From: an uncultured Alistipes sp.
GTDB taxonomy: Bacteria > Bacteroidota > Bacteroidia > Bacteroidales > Rikenellaceae
NCBI GenBank assembly: GCA_910587675.1
Contig: CAJUMU010000009.1
Span: forward strand, 1-64,000
Length of the DNA stretch: 64,000 bases
Direction: 5' to 3'
Part shown: positions 36,535-46,181 of the stretch, piece by piece
Position numbering within the stretch: the stretch's first letter is position 1
How the letters are laid out: each line of letters begins with the position of its first letter
Position numbers and translations under genes: made by a program
Notes under the pieces: model-generated
Told to the model about the DNA's origin: nothing
Databases searched by the model: none
The model's input: only the letters and a program-made list of their open reading frames with translations

Positions 36535-37827
36535 ATGAAAAGATATATACGCAACATAGCCGCCCTCGCCGTCGCGCTGACGGCAAGCGCGTGCGCCGAG
36601 ATGATGACCGACGCCGATGAGGCGGAGGTTATACGCTACATCGAAGTGGCCTACAAGGTCGACATACACGACTTCACCGACGCCGACGGCAACTCCGTCA
36701 GCGCCCCCGCCGAGTGGTTCGACGAGTTGGAAGTGAAGTTCAACAACTTCGCGGAGCTGACGGAGACCGTCGTTCCCGTCGACGCCCAAGGCATAGCCCG
36801 CGCGCGGATCACCCCGGGCATCTACAACGTCACGGTGCGCAAGACCGAGAAACTCGACGGCAAGAGCTACATCCTCAACGCGTTGAACCAGAACGTGCCG
36901 TTGATCGACGACGTGTCGGCCGACCAGATAGGCGACGCGACCACCATATCGGTGCGTCCGATCCTCGGCTCGCCGCTCTGTTTCCGCGAGATATACTATG
37001 CGGGCGCCCCGGGCAACTATTTCCGCGGGCAGTTCTATGAGATCTACAACAACGGCGACGAGGTGGTATATCTCGACCATCTCTGCCTGACGCAGCTCCA
37101 CCCCGCCTACGCCACGGCGACCCTGCCCAAGTGGCCCGACGAGGACGGAGTCGACAAATACGCCTACGGCGTCACGCTGTGGCAGATACAGGGCGACGGC
37201 GACGACTGGCCCCTGCTCCCGGGCGAGTCGGTCGTAATCTCGCAGGAGGCCGCCGACCACACCAAGATCGCCAGCTTCTCGGGTTCGTTCGGACTTATCG
37301 ACAACTCGAAGTCGGAGTGGGAGTGCTGGGCGGGCAACCCGCAGCGCGTGAACGAGGAGGTGCCCGACCTGCCGTATGTGTTCTGGTCGGGAACCATCAT
37401 CAAGTTGCAGTGGCTCACAGCGGTCAGCGGCTCGGCCTTCTGTCTCTACCAGCCCGGGCGCAACCTTGAGTTCGGCGACGACGACTATTGGAAAGTGGGC
37501 GTCACCACGCAGTGCGTGGTGGGCGGCTCGGGACAGCAGTTCGCCCGCATGCCAGTGGGCGACATACTCGATGCCGTGGAGCTGATCCCCACCATGAGCG
37601 ACCTCAACATGAAGCGCATCCCGGGCATAATCGATTCGGGCGCGGCTTCGGTGGGCGGCACCTATTTGGGCAAGAGCATCTGCCGCAAGGTGGTCGCCAC
37701 GCGCGACGACGGCACGCCGATATATCAGGACACCAACAACTCGACCGACGATTTCGAGGTGATGGACCGCCCCGCGATACGTCGCAACGGCGAGAAACGT
37801 CCCTCGTGGAGTCCTTGGGCCGAATAG
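36535..37827 (+). CDS. DUF4876 family lipoprotein
   Basis: 430 residues. Lipoprotein signal peptide with lipobox LTASAC (Cys20), followed by acidic residues (AEMMTDADE) as seen in Bacteroidota surface-export signals. An N-terminal beta-sandwich-like domain (about 35-125) precedes a larger domain that includes a RQFYEIYNNGDEVVYLD-type lamin-tail-like segment (about 155-270). This matches DUF4876. It sits 16 bases after the receptor and probably forms its surface lipoprotein partner, by analogy with SusD; this role is inference. Confidence 0.85.
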   Translation: MKRYIRNIAALAVALTASACAEMMTDADEAEVIRYIEVAYKVDIHDFTDADGNSVSAPAEWFDELEVKFNNFAELTETVVPVDAQGIARARITPGIYNVTVRKTEKLDGKSYILNALNQNVPLIDDVSADQIGDATTISVRPILGSPLCFREIYYAGAPGNYFRGQFYEIYNNGDEVVYLDHLCLTQLHPAYATATLPKWPDEDGVDKYAYGVTLWQIQGDGDDWPLLPGESVVISQEAADHTKIASFSGSFGLIDNSKSEWECWAGNPQRVNEEVPDLPYVFWSGTIIKLQWLTAVSGSAFCLYQPGRNLEFGDDDYWKVGVTTQCVVGGSGQQFARMPVGDILDAVELIPTMSDLNMKRIPGIIDSGAASVGGTYLGKSICRKVVATRDDGTPIYQDTNNSTDDFEVMDRPAIRRNGEKRPSWSPWAE

Positions 37828-37855
37828 TGTAAACGCATAAAACAGAAACGCAACT

Positions 37856-39442
37856 ATGAGAAACATAAAACTTACGATAGCGTCATTGGCCGTAACGGCG
37901 ATAGTGTCGGGCGCGGCGGCTCAGGAGCCCGCAGAGGCGTCGACGCCCGCCGGCATCGAGCGCAAGAAGATGGAGAGCCTCTGGTTCACCCACACCGACA
38001 ACGCCGCGGGCGCACAGCTCGACGCGATGGGGCGTTACAGCCGTCTGGGCATAAAGTACGACAAGACCAAGGGCGGTTACAAACGCGCGCAGGAGGGCGT
38101 CAATAACGACTCTTACGGCTTCTCGACCGACGGAGGCGGCACGTTCGACAATCTGGGCGGCGCATTCCTTTGGGGTTACTTCGACTACACGCACGACAAG
38201 ATCCGCGACGCGCGTTTCAATGCCTCGCTCATCGACCCGCTGCGCGGCATGCCTTATTACATCGCCGACCGCAACCTGAGCGACTGGATCAATCAGGATT
38301 ATTCGCTCGGACTGAAGGCCGCCACGCCCGCGCTGTGGGACCGCCTGATCTTCGGTATAGGGCTCGACTACACCAACGCGCAGGGAGCCAAGCAGATGGA
38401 TCCCCGCCCGAAGGTGCTGATGTCGAAATTCGCCGTCACGCCCTCGGTAGTCGTCACCGCGGGCCGTCACGCCGTGGGAGCCGATTTCGCGTACAGCTCG
38501 CGCCGCGAGGACGGATTGAGCATGAACTCCGTGATCATCGTGAACCAGCCCGTTTGGGAGATGCTGGGCACGGGATTCTTCACCGAGGGCGAGATCGGCG
38601 CGGGAATGTCGGGCTTGCGCGACTACAACGCCAACTCGCTCGGCGGAGGAGTGCAATACTCCTTCTCGACCGACAAGATAAAGGTGCTGCTCTCGGGCGA
38701 ATACACCCACACCGTGGAGGATGCCGGCAACCACTACACCACGCCCAAGACCGTCGGCACCACCAAGGAGAACATATGGGTCGGCAAGCTCGATCTGTTG
38801 TGGAGCCTCGACGATAATAATGCGCTGTCGTTCGACGCCGAGTATTACGACCGCAGCCTCGACGGAATCGAGTATGTGCAGATATTCGACAACACTTACG
38901 AGGTGAGCCAATGGGTAGTCCTTTCGAAGAATATACGTTCGAATTGGTCGACCCGCCGCGCGGGATTCTCGCTCGACTACATGAACAAGGACGGCGGCGA
39001 CGCCTACCGCTGGCTGGCTGGCGTCGATCTGCGTTACGAGAAGTTCTCGGACATATACTACATCCCCCGCAGCACGCAGAACGTGGACGACATCCGCATC
39101 GAGCTGCGCGCCAAGAAGAACTTCCGCTTCGGCGACAACTCCATCCTCCTCGGGGCGCGCGGGTCGTACAAGAACGTGCTCGACAGCGACCGCGCTTACG
39201 GCGGCAACAACTCCTCGTCGGAGATCTACACCGAAATGGTGCTGCACGATTACGACTACATGCGCTGCGACAGCTATTCGCTGGGCGGCGAGCTGACCTA
39301 TACGCGTCACGGCATCTTCAACGGACGCACGTCGATCTTCGCCAAGGCTTCGGCCGACTGTCTGAAGGCTTGCGACTCGAAGATCGGCCGCGATCTCGGA
39401 CGCCGCGGATTCCTCGCGGTCGAGGTGGGATTGGCGTTTTAA
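37856..39442 (+). CDS. DUF6850 family outer-membrane beta-barrel protein
   Basis: 528 residues. Signal peptide (about 1-22), then repeated amphipathic beta strands with aromatic girdles and periplasmic turns, ending in ...VEVGLAF with a terminal Phe, the usual outer-membrane insertion signal. The layout agrees with the DUF6850 barrel family that accompanies DUF4876 and TonB receptors in Bacteroidales. Function is unknown; it could be a second pore or a platform for the proteases downstream. It is 28 bases after the DUF4876 gene and 34 bases before the first C25-like gene. Confidence 0.8.
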   Translation: MRNIKLTIASLAVTAIVSGAAAQEPAEASTPAGIERKKMESLWFTHTDNAAGAQLDAMGRYSRLGIKYDKTKGGYKRAQEGVNNDSYGFSTDGGGTFDNLGGAFLWGYFDYTHDKIRDARFNASLIDPLRGMPYYIADRNLSDWINQDYSLGLKAATPALWDRLIFGIGLDYTNAQGAKQMDPRPKVLMSKFAVTPSVVVTAGRHAVGADFAYSSRREDGLSMNSVIIVNQPVWEMLGTGFFTEGEIGAGMSGLRDYNANSLGGGVQYSFSTDKIKVLLSGEYTHTVEDAGNHYTTPKTVGTTKENIWVGKLDLLWSLDDNNALSFDAEYYDRSLDGIEYVQIFDNTYEVSQWVVLSKNIRSNWSTRRAGFSLDYMNKDGGDAYRWLAGVDLRYEKFSDIYYIPRSTQNVDDIRIELRAKKNFRFGDNSILLGARGSYKNVLDSDRAYGGNNSSSEIYTEMVLHDYDYMRCDSYSLGGELTYTRHGIFNGRTSIFAKASADCLKACDSKIGRDLGRRGFLAVEVGLAF

Positions 39443-39476
39443 GACACTGTCAAGAGAAACATAAAACGGTATATAA

Positions 39477-41660
39477 ATGATTCGAAAAACAAGACTCTGC
39501 GCGCTCCTGCTCCTCGCCGCGACATGCTTCGCGGCCACGGTCCGCGCGCAGCAGGTGGAACGACCCGCCGTCGAGGGCCCCTCGTCGTTCGCCGTGATAA
39601 CCGACAGCCTCACCTACGTAAACTGTCGGCAGCAGATCGCGCTCTACAAACAGACCGTCGAGAGCGAGGGGCTGCCCGTATTCGTCGCCTATGCGCAATG
39701 GCAGTCGCCCGACGAGGTGCGCGCGCTCCTGAAACGCCTCCATGACGAGGAGGCTCTGGAGGGGTGCGTGCTGATCGGCGACGTGCCCATAGCGATGATA
39801 ACCCGCGCCCAGCACCTCACCTCGGCGTTCAAGATGGACGAACGCAAATTCCCCCTCAGCGAGTGCTCGGTGCCTTCGGACCGCTTTTACGACGACTTCG
39901 ACCTGAAGTTCACCCCGCGCGACGAGCCGAGCGAGGGGCTCATGCACTTCTATGCCATGGCGCCCGACTCGCCGCAATACATCTCGTGCGACATCTACTC
40001 GGCCCGCATCAAGCCGCAGGCCGGCAACGGCGATCCCTATGCGCAGATCGCCCGCTATCTGGAGAAGGCCGTGCGCGAACACCGCTGGGGCAACGAGTTC
40101 GACACCTTCGTATCCTACACGGGCCACGGATCCTACTCCAACTCGCTCACCGCATGGCGCAGCGAGCAGCAGATCACCCGCGAACAGTTCGGCGACCGCT
40201 TCTCGCGCCGCAATACGGCCAAATATCTGCGCTACTCGATGGATCCCTACATGAAATACGACCTTATCCGCGAGTTGAGGCGCAAGGATCTCGACTTCAT
40301 GGTGTTCCACGAGCACGGCGACTACTACCGCCAATACGTCTCGGGCGACCCCGTGACCGACGAGACCGAGGCACATATCGAGCAGATGGAGACGCGCCTG
40401 CGCTCGCTCTACCGCCGCAACCCCGAGTCGGCCCGCAAGACGGCCGCCGCGTGGGGATTGGACTCGACGTGGTACGCCGACGCCGAAACGCCCGCCGCCA
40501 TCGAGAAGGATTCGCTGCTCGACCTGCGTCTGGGCATCATCAACGAGGAGATCGACGACATACGTCCCAACGCCCGCATGGTGGTGTTCGACGCATGTTT
40601 CAACGGCGATTTCCGCAACGGCGACTACATAGCGGGCAAGTACATCTTCTCCGAGGGCGACTGCTGCGTGGCGTGGGCCAACAGCGTGAACGTGCTTCAG
40701 GACAAATCGGCGTTCGACCTGCTCGGCCTGCTGGCCCGCGGCATCCGCATAGGCGTATGGGCCAAGCACATCAACATACTCGAATCGCACATCTCGGGCG
40801 ATCCGACCCTCGCGTTCCGCAGCCCCGACGCCGAGCGGCTCGACATCAACCGCAACGTGCTGCGCAAGGAGCCCGAATACTGGCTCGCGCAGCTCGACAG
40901 CGACATCCCCGACATGCGTTCGCTCGCCTTGATACGCCTCTATGAGGAGAACTATCCCGAGACGCCGAAAGTGCTGCTCGACCAATTTCTTAATTCGCCG
41001 TATGCCGTGGTGCGCCACACCGCGTTCCGCCTTGCGGAGAGCCTCGACGGGCCCGAGTTCAAGACCATACTCATGGCGTCGGTGCGCGACGAGTTCGAGT
41101 TCCTGCGCCGCATAGGCGTCACGCGCATGGGCCGCGTGGGCGACGACGACTTCATCCCGCTGCTCGTCGACACCTACATCGACGACCACAACTCTGCGCG
41201 CGTGGTGTTCCAGACCGTGCAGTCGCTCAAATGCTTCGACCGCGACAAGGTGAAGGCGGCCATCGAGAAGCGGTTCGAGAATGCCGATTTCTACAACGCC
41301 GAGAACTATCGCAAGGCGTTGCTGGCCGCCCTCGACACGCAGACGGTGAAGGGCATGCCCAAGGATCTGGCCGACATAGCCGACCGCGAGGATCCGAAGT
41401 GGCGCAAGTTCTACATCTCCTATCTCAAGAACCGCCCTCTGAACCAGTTCGCCGACGAGTTCGCCCGCATCCTCTGCGACGAGACCGAGCCCGAGGACCT
41501 GCGCGTATGTATGGCCGAGGCGTTGGCGTGGTTCGACCTCTCGGTGAACAGGGGCGTGATAATCGAGGCCTGCGAAAGGCTGCTGGAGAAGGGCGGCATG
41601 TCGGAGGAGCTGACGCGCGAGGTGACGCGCGCCCGCACCCGCCTCACTTCCGAAAAATAG
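39477..41660 (+). CDS. exported C25-like (gingipain-type) cysteine peptidase with HEAT-like domain, copy 1
   Basis: 727 residues. Signal peptide (about 1-25, TVRA-QQ). A gingipain-type N-terminal subdomain (about 35-150) has LIGDVPIAM and SDRFYDDFDLKF. The clan CD pattern His-Gly...Ala-Cys follows: candidate His217 (GHG) or His280 (HEHG) and Cys374 in FDACFNGDF, then the ESHISGDPTLAF segment that resembles the end of the gingipain catalytic domain (GDPSL). Residues about 465-727 are helical repeats of HEAT type. There is no type IX secretion C-terminal domain, so it is probably periplasmic. Peptidase activity and substrate are inferred. Two paralogues follow. Confidence 0.82.
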   Translation: MIRKTRLCALLLLAATCFAATVRAQQVERPAVEGPSSFAVITDSLTYVNCRQQIALYKQTVESEGLPVFVAYAQWQSPDEVRALLKRLHDEEALEGCVLIGDVPIAMITRAQHLTSAFKMDERKFPLSECSVPSDRFYDDFDLKFTPRDEPSEGLMHFYAMAPDSPQYISCDIYSARIKPQAGNGDPYAQIARYLEKAVREHRWGNEFDTFVSYTGHGSYSNSLTAWRSEQQITREQFGDRFSRRNTAKYLRYSMDPYMKYDLIRELRRKDLDFMVFHEHGDYYRQYVSGDPVTDETEAHIEQMETRLRSLYRRNPESARKTAAAWGLDSTWYADAETPAAIEKDSLLDLRLGIINEEIDDIRPNARMVVFDACFNGDFRNGDYIAGKYIFSEGDCCVAWANSVNVLQDKSAFDLLGLLARGIRIGVWAKHINILESHISGDPTLAFRSPDAERLDINRNVLRKEPEYWLAQLDSDIPDMRSLALIRLYEENYPETPKVLLDQFLNSPYAVVRHTAFRLAESLDGPEFKTILMASVRDEFEFLRRIGVTRMGRVGDDDFIPLLVDTYIDDHNSARVVFQTVQSLKCFDRDKVKAAIEKRFENADFYNAENYRKALLAALDTQTVKGMPKDLADIADREDPKWRKFYISYLKNRPLNQFADEFARILCDETEPEDLRVCMAEALAWFDLSVNRGVIIEACERLLEKGGMSEELTREVTRARTRLTSEK

Positions 41661-41680
41661 AGCGTAAAAACAAGACTGCA

Positions 41681-43915
41681 ATGAAAAACATCATATTCAC
41701 ACTCGCGGCCCTCGCGGCATTCGTCATGCCCGCCGACGCCGCCAAAACCCGAATAACGGTCGAGCGGCCCGCCTCGAAGCGCGCCACCTCGTTCGCCATC
41801 GTGATCGACGCCGAGACCTATCGTCGCTGCCGCGCCGAAGTCGAGGCCTACCGCGACGCTCTCGACCGCGACGAACTGGCCGTCTACATCCTCTCGGCCG
41901 AGTGGCAGACGCCCGACGAGGTGCGCGGCTGCCTCGCGCGAATCTATGAATCGAACCTGAAGCGTATGCCTCTGGAGGGCGCCGTGTTCATCGGCGACGT
42001 GCCTTTCGTGAGCGTGCAGAACGCGCAGCACATGACCACGGCGTTCAAGATGAACGAGCGGACCTTTCCCAAGGACGAAGCCTCGGTGACGAGCGACCGT
42101 TTTTACGACGATCTGCATCTGAAATTCGAGTTCATCGAACGCGATTCGATCAACCCTCTGCGATTCTACTACCGCCTCTCGCCCGATTCGCCGCAGCGGC
42201 TCGATCCGACCTTCTATTCGGGTCGTATCCTCTACCCCGAGCAGCTCGGGGGCGACAAGTACGAGGCCATCGCGCGCTACCTGCGCAAGGCGGTGGCCGA
42301 GCGGACCAAGGACGTCGATCTGGACCACGTGGTCACATACGCGGGCCACGGCTACAACTCCGACTGCCTCACGGCGTGGATGGACGAGCGCATAGCCATA
42401 GGCGAGATGTTCCCGCAGGTGGTGCGCAACGACTTTCGGGCCCTCACGCAGCTCAACTTCCGCATGGAGGAGAACATGAAATACAACATCTTCGACCAGT
42501 TGGCCCGTCCCGAGGTCGACGTGATGCTGTTCAACGAGCACGGCTCGCCCGACAAACAGCACATCAGCGCCGAGGGCGAACCCGAGACGTTCGAGGCCCG
42601 CGCCGAGGCCCTGCGCAGCGAGATATACTACATGCTCGCGCGCGAGAAGCGCAAGCCCGACGGCGACGTGGCGGGCGCGGTGGAGTACTTCAAGGAGAGA
42701 TATCGCCTCACCGACAAATTCTTCGAGGAGTTCTTCGCTCCCGCCGAGAAGGGGACGTCGGGCCGCGAGGGCGATCTCACGCTCGACGATCTGAAAGACA
42801 AGCGTCCGCAGCCCCGTTTCGTGATGTTCAACGCCTGCTACAACGGGTCGTTCCATCGCGCCGGCTACATCGCGGGCAGCTACATATTCTCCGACGGACG
42901 CACCGTCGCGGCGCAGGGCAACACGGTGAACGTGTTGCAGGACCGCTGGACGTACGAAATGCTGGGACTCATCTCGCACGGCGTCCGCATCGGACAGTAC
43001 AACCGCCTGATCGCCACCCTCGAGGGGCATATCATAGGCGACCCGACGTTCCGTTTCGCATCCGTCGACGATCTCTGCCTCTCCCGCATGATGACGACGC
43101 GCCGTTGCGATACGGCCGACGCGGCGGCGAACGCCCGCAACGCCGCCTACTGGCGCGAGCTGATCGACGTCGACAACGCCGACGTGCGGAGCCTCGCGCT
43201 GCGCATGCTCGCCGACGGCGGCATGATCTCGGCCGCGGAGCTGCTTGTAGAATACCGCGAATGTCCCTTCGCCACCACCCGCATGGAGTGCCTGAAGCTC
43301 CTCGCGCGCCACGGATGCCGTCCCGAGACGGTCGCGGCGGTGGGCGAAGCGTTGTACGACAGCTACGAAACGGTGCGCCGCAACGCAGCGACATACGCGT
43401 GGATGCTCGGCGCGCCCGAACTTACGTATAAGGCTGCCGCGGCGGCGGTGAACTGCCGCGAGTCGCAGCGCGTGGCCTACATACTTTCGAAGGCTCTGCA
43501 ACTCGCCCCCGAGGGGCACGCTTCGGCGGCATGCGCGGCGGCGATCGACGAGTCGGGTTATCCGACCGACCGCAGCGGCGCCCTCGACGAGTGGAGAGAG
43601 TCCGTCGCCGCCATGCAGAAGGCCAAGCATCGGGAGATGGCGCAGCTCTTCGACCCCGAGGCTCCCGCCGCGCGCCGCACCGCGGCCGTAAGATCGGTGC
43701 GCAACAACACCTATCACGAGTACGTGCCGCAGCTCATCGAGCTTCTGAAAGACGAGTCGCAGCCCGTCGAACTGCGCGTCATGACCGCCGAGGCGTTGGG
43801 TTGGTTCACGCTCTCGTATCGCAAGGACGAGATCGTGCGGGCCTGCCGCGCGCTGCGCACCTCCGACAAGGAACTGGCCGCCGAAGTACGTCGAACCGTA
43901 AACAGATTACTTTAA
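41681..43915 (+). CDS. exported C25-like cysteine peptidase with HEAT-like domain, copy 2
   Basis: 744 residues. Signal peptide (about 1-20, MPADA). It has the same order as copy 1: FIGDVPFVS and SDRFYDDLHLKF (about 103-149), His223 in GHG, His287 in NEHG, and Cys386 in FNACYNGSF, then EGHIIGDPTFRF (about 448-459). An insert of about 70 residues between the second His and the Cys is longest here. The C-terminal 270 residues are HEAT-like, ending with AEALGWFTLSYRK. The frame is open upstream inside copy 1; the ATG at 41681 starts the signal peptide, 20 bases after the copy 1 stop. Confidence 0.82.
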   Translation: MKNIIFTLAALAAFVMPADAAKTRITVERPASKRATSFAIVIDAETYRRCRAEVEAYRDALDRDELAVYILSAEWQTPDEVRGCLARIYESNLKRMPLEGAVFIGDVPFVSVQNAQHMTTAFKMNERTFPKDEASVTSDRFYDDLHLKFEFIERDSINPLRFYYRLSPDSPQRLDPTFYSGRILYPEQLGGDKYEAIARYLRKAVAERTKDVDLDHVVTYAGHGYNSDCLTAWMDERIAIGEMFPQVVRNDFRALTQLNFRMEENMKYNIFDQLARPEVDVMLFNEHGSPDKQHISAEGEPETFEARAEALRSEIYYMLAREKRKPDGDVAGAVEYFKERYRLTDKFFEEFFAPAEKGTSGREGDLTLDDLKDKRPQPRFVMFNACYNGSFHRAGYIAGSYIFSDGRTVAAQGNTVNVLQDRWTYEMLGLISHGVRIGQYNRLIATLEGHIIGDPTFRFASVDDLCLSRMMTTRRCDTADAAANARNAAYWRELIDVDNADVRSLALRMLADGGMISAAELLVEYRECPFATTRMECLKLLARHGCRPETVAAVGEALYDSYETVRRNAATYAWMLGAPELTYKAAAAAVNCRESQRVAYILSKALQLAPEGHASAACAAAIDESGYPTDRSGALDEWRESVAAMQKAKHREMAQLFDPEAPAARRTAAVRSVRNNTYHEYVPQLIELLKDESQPVELRVMTAEALGWFTLSYRKDEIVRACRALRTSDKELAAEVRRTVNRLL

Positions 43916-43922
43916 TCCTATC

Positions 43923-46106
43923 ATGAAAAAATTATTCACCCTGCTTTTCGCGATCGCCTCGGCGACCGCATACGCCGAACCGACCGAGGTCGCTCCGTCG
44001 GTCAAGACGCCCACTTCGTTCGCCGTCTTCATCGACCGCGCCAGTTATGACCGCTGTCGCGAGGCGGTAGAGGCCTATCGCGCCGCCGTGCAGGCCGACG
44101 GTCTTGGCACCTACATAATCTGCGACGACTGGCAGTCGCCCGACGAGGTGCGCGAACGCATCCTCGCCCTCGCCTCCGACAAGCGGATGCCGCTGGAGGG
44201 CGTGGTGTTCGTCGGCGACGTGCCCATAGCCATGCTGCGCGACGCCCAGCACCTTTCATCGGCGTTCAAGATGAACCAAGCCGCCGACCGCAAAAAGTCG
44301 TCGATCCCCTCGGACCGCTTTTACGACGACTTCGATCTGAAGTTCGACTTCATCGACCGCGACGCCGACAACCCGCTGTACTTCTACTACTCGCTCCGTC
44401 ACGACTCGGCGCACCACATCCGCTCCGACATCTATTCGGCGCGCATCAAGCCCGTCGTGCGCGAGGGAGTCGACAAATACGAGGCGTTGTCGGCCTATCT
44501 GCGCAAGGCGGCCGCCGAGCACGGAGCCGCGAACCGTCTCGACCACATGTTCGTCTTCTGCGGCCACGGCTACAACTCGGAGGCTTACGACGCTTGGGCG
44601 GGCGAGCAGGTGGCGTTGCGCGAGCAGATCCCCTCGATGCGGCGCAGCGGCCACCGCATAGCCTGCTGCACGTTCGAGACCCGTTTCCCGATGAAACGTT
44701 ACCTTTTGCAGCACCTTCAGGACGAGACTCTCGACATCGCCATCTGCCACCACCACGGATCGCCCGAGGTGCAATATCTGAACGGCTACCAAGACGTGTC
44801 GGACGCCCGCGCGTCGATCGCCAACGTAAAGCGTTACCTGCGCAGCAAGACCGTGGGGTACGACGATGCCGAGAAGCGCATCGGCGACTACATGAATTCG
44901 CTCGACGTGCCGCGCAGCTGGTTCGACATGTCGGACTCGACCCGCATGGTCGATTCGCTCTACAACCGCGAGCTCGACATCGATCTGCTCGACATATACG
45001 AGGCCGAGCCCGCGGCGCGGTTCGTGATGTTCGACGCCTGCTTCAACGGCTCGTTCCACCTCGACGAGTATGTCGCGGGAGCCTACATCTTCGGCCGCGG
45101 CAAGACCGTGGTCGCGATGGCCAACAGCGTCAACAGCCTGCAAGACAAGTGGCCCGACCGTTACATCGGCCTGCTGGCCTGCGGCGTGCGCGTGGGGCAG
45201 TGGGCGCGGGGCACCTTCTACCTCGAGAGTCACATCATCGGCGACCCCACGCTGCGTTTCGAGAACGCGGAGAGCGTCGGAGGATTCAACGAGGCCATGA
45301 CCCTGCGCGCCCGCGACGACAAATATTGGCTCAACACCCTGCGCAAGAGCGACTATCCCGACATTCAGGCCTATGCGCTCCGCAGCCTGAGCGAGAACCG
45401 CTACCGCGACATCGTGCCGCTCCTCGTCTCGACGTTCCGCGAGTCGCCTTACGGCACGGTGCGCATGGAGTGTCTCAAGCTGCTCAGCGCCAAGCATGCG
45501 CCCGAGTTCGTGGAGCTGCTGCCCGTCGCCCTTAAAGACGATTACGAGCTGGTGCGCCGCATGGCCGCCAACTACATGGGCCGTTGCGGCGACGACGCGT
45601 TGATAGCCGCCGACGTCGAGGCCGTGGTGAACGCCTACATATCGAACCGCGTCACCTACCACACCACCGACGCCCTCACGCTCTTCGATCCCGACAAGAC
45701 CGCGGCCGAGATCTCGCGCCGTTTCGCCGCGCAGCCCGAAGCGGCGTTCGGCGAGAGCAACGAGGCGGCCTATCTCGACCGCGTGGAGCGCGGCGAGAAG
45801 TCGCTGCAACGCGACATAGAATATATCTTCGATACCGCCAATCCGCAGAAACGCCGTCTGGCCGAGATAAAGTCGTTCCGCAACTACCACTACCACCGCG
45901 CCGTGCCGCAGATCATCCGCTTCGCCGAGGATGCCTCGCAGGATGAGGAGTTGCGCACGGCGGCCGTCGAGGCGTTAGGCTGGTTCGGACTTTCGTACCA
46001 ACGTCCCCTCATCGAGGAGGCCGCGAGCCGTCTGGCCGCCGAGGACGCCTCCGAGAGCGTGAAGTGCGAAGCGCGAAAGACGCTCGCCCGACTGGCCGCA
46101 TATTGA
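43923..46106 (+). CDS. exported C25-like cysteine peptidase with HEAT-like domain, copy 3
   Basis: 727 residues. Signal peptide (about 1-18, ATAYA). Conserved blocks: FVGDVPIAML and SDRFYDDFDLKF (about 96-141), His215 in GHG, His278 in HHHG, Cys373 in FDACFNGSF, LESHIIGDPTLRF. The HEAT-like C-terminal part ends with VEALGWFGLSYQR. It is closest to the other two copies in domain order and motif spacing, so the trio arose by tandem duplication. It starts 7 bases after copy 2 and is the last gene of the operon, followed by a strong terminator. Activity is inferred from the clan CD motif. Confidence 0.82.
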   Translation: MKKLFTLLFAIASATAYAEPTEVAPSVKTPTSFAVFIDRASYDRCREAVEAYRAAVQADGLGTYIICDDWQSPDEVRERILALASDKRMPLEGVVFVGDVPIAMLRDAQHLSSAFKMNQAADRKKSSIPSDRFYDDFDLKFDFIDRDADNPLYFYYSLRHDSAHHIRSDIYSARIKPVVREGVDKYEALSAYLRKAAAEHGAANRLDHMFVFCGHGYNSEAYDAWAGEQVALREQIPSMRRSGHRIACCTFETRFPMKRYLLQHLQDETLDIAICHHHGSPEVQYLNGYQDVSDARASIANVKRYLRSKTVGYDDAEKRIGDYMNSLDVPRSWFDMSDSTRMVDSLYNRELDIDLLDIYEAEPAARFVMFDACFNGSFHLDEYVAGAYIFGRGKTVVAMANSVNSLQDKWPDRYIGLLACGVRVGQWARGTFYLESHIIGDPTLRFENAESVGGFNEAMTLRARDDKYWLNTLRKSDYPDIQAYALRSLSENRYRDIVPLLVSTFRESPYGTVRMECLKLLSAKHAPEFVELLPVALKDDYELVRRMAANYMGRCGDDALIAADVEAVVNAYISNRVTYHTTDALTLFDPDKTAAEISRRFAAQPEAAFGESNEAAYLDRVERGEKSLQRDIEYIFDTANPQKRRLAEIKSFRNYHYHRAVPQIIRFAEDASQDEELRTAAVEALGWFGLSYQRPLIEEAASRLAAEDASESVKCEARKTLARLAAY

Positions 46107-46127
46107 CGCAGCGGCGACATTTATACG

Positions 46128-46161
46128 AAAAACCCCGTCGGAGCCGCTCCGACGGGGTTTT
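46128..46161. terminator. bidirectional terminator between C25-like operon and lipoprotein gene
   Basis: AACCCCGTCGGAG (46131-46143) pairs perfectly with CTCCGACGGGGTT (46147-46159) around a 3-base loop. It is flanked by A residues on the left and T residues on the right, so it can end transcription from both sides. Confidence 0.92.
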
Positions 46162-46181
46162 CTCTGTCTTGCGATCAGCAA

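Noticed and set aside
33555..36557. 1000-residue minus-strand open frame opposite the TonB receptor
   Set aside because: It mirrors the receptor exactly and has shadow-type composition (Val, Arg, His, Gly); the receptor is certain.
41420..43717. 765-residue minus-strand open frame opposite C25-like copy 2
   Set aside because: Similar open frames appear opposite all three copies, as expected from their shared codon pattern; no domain is seen.
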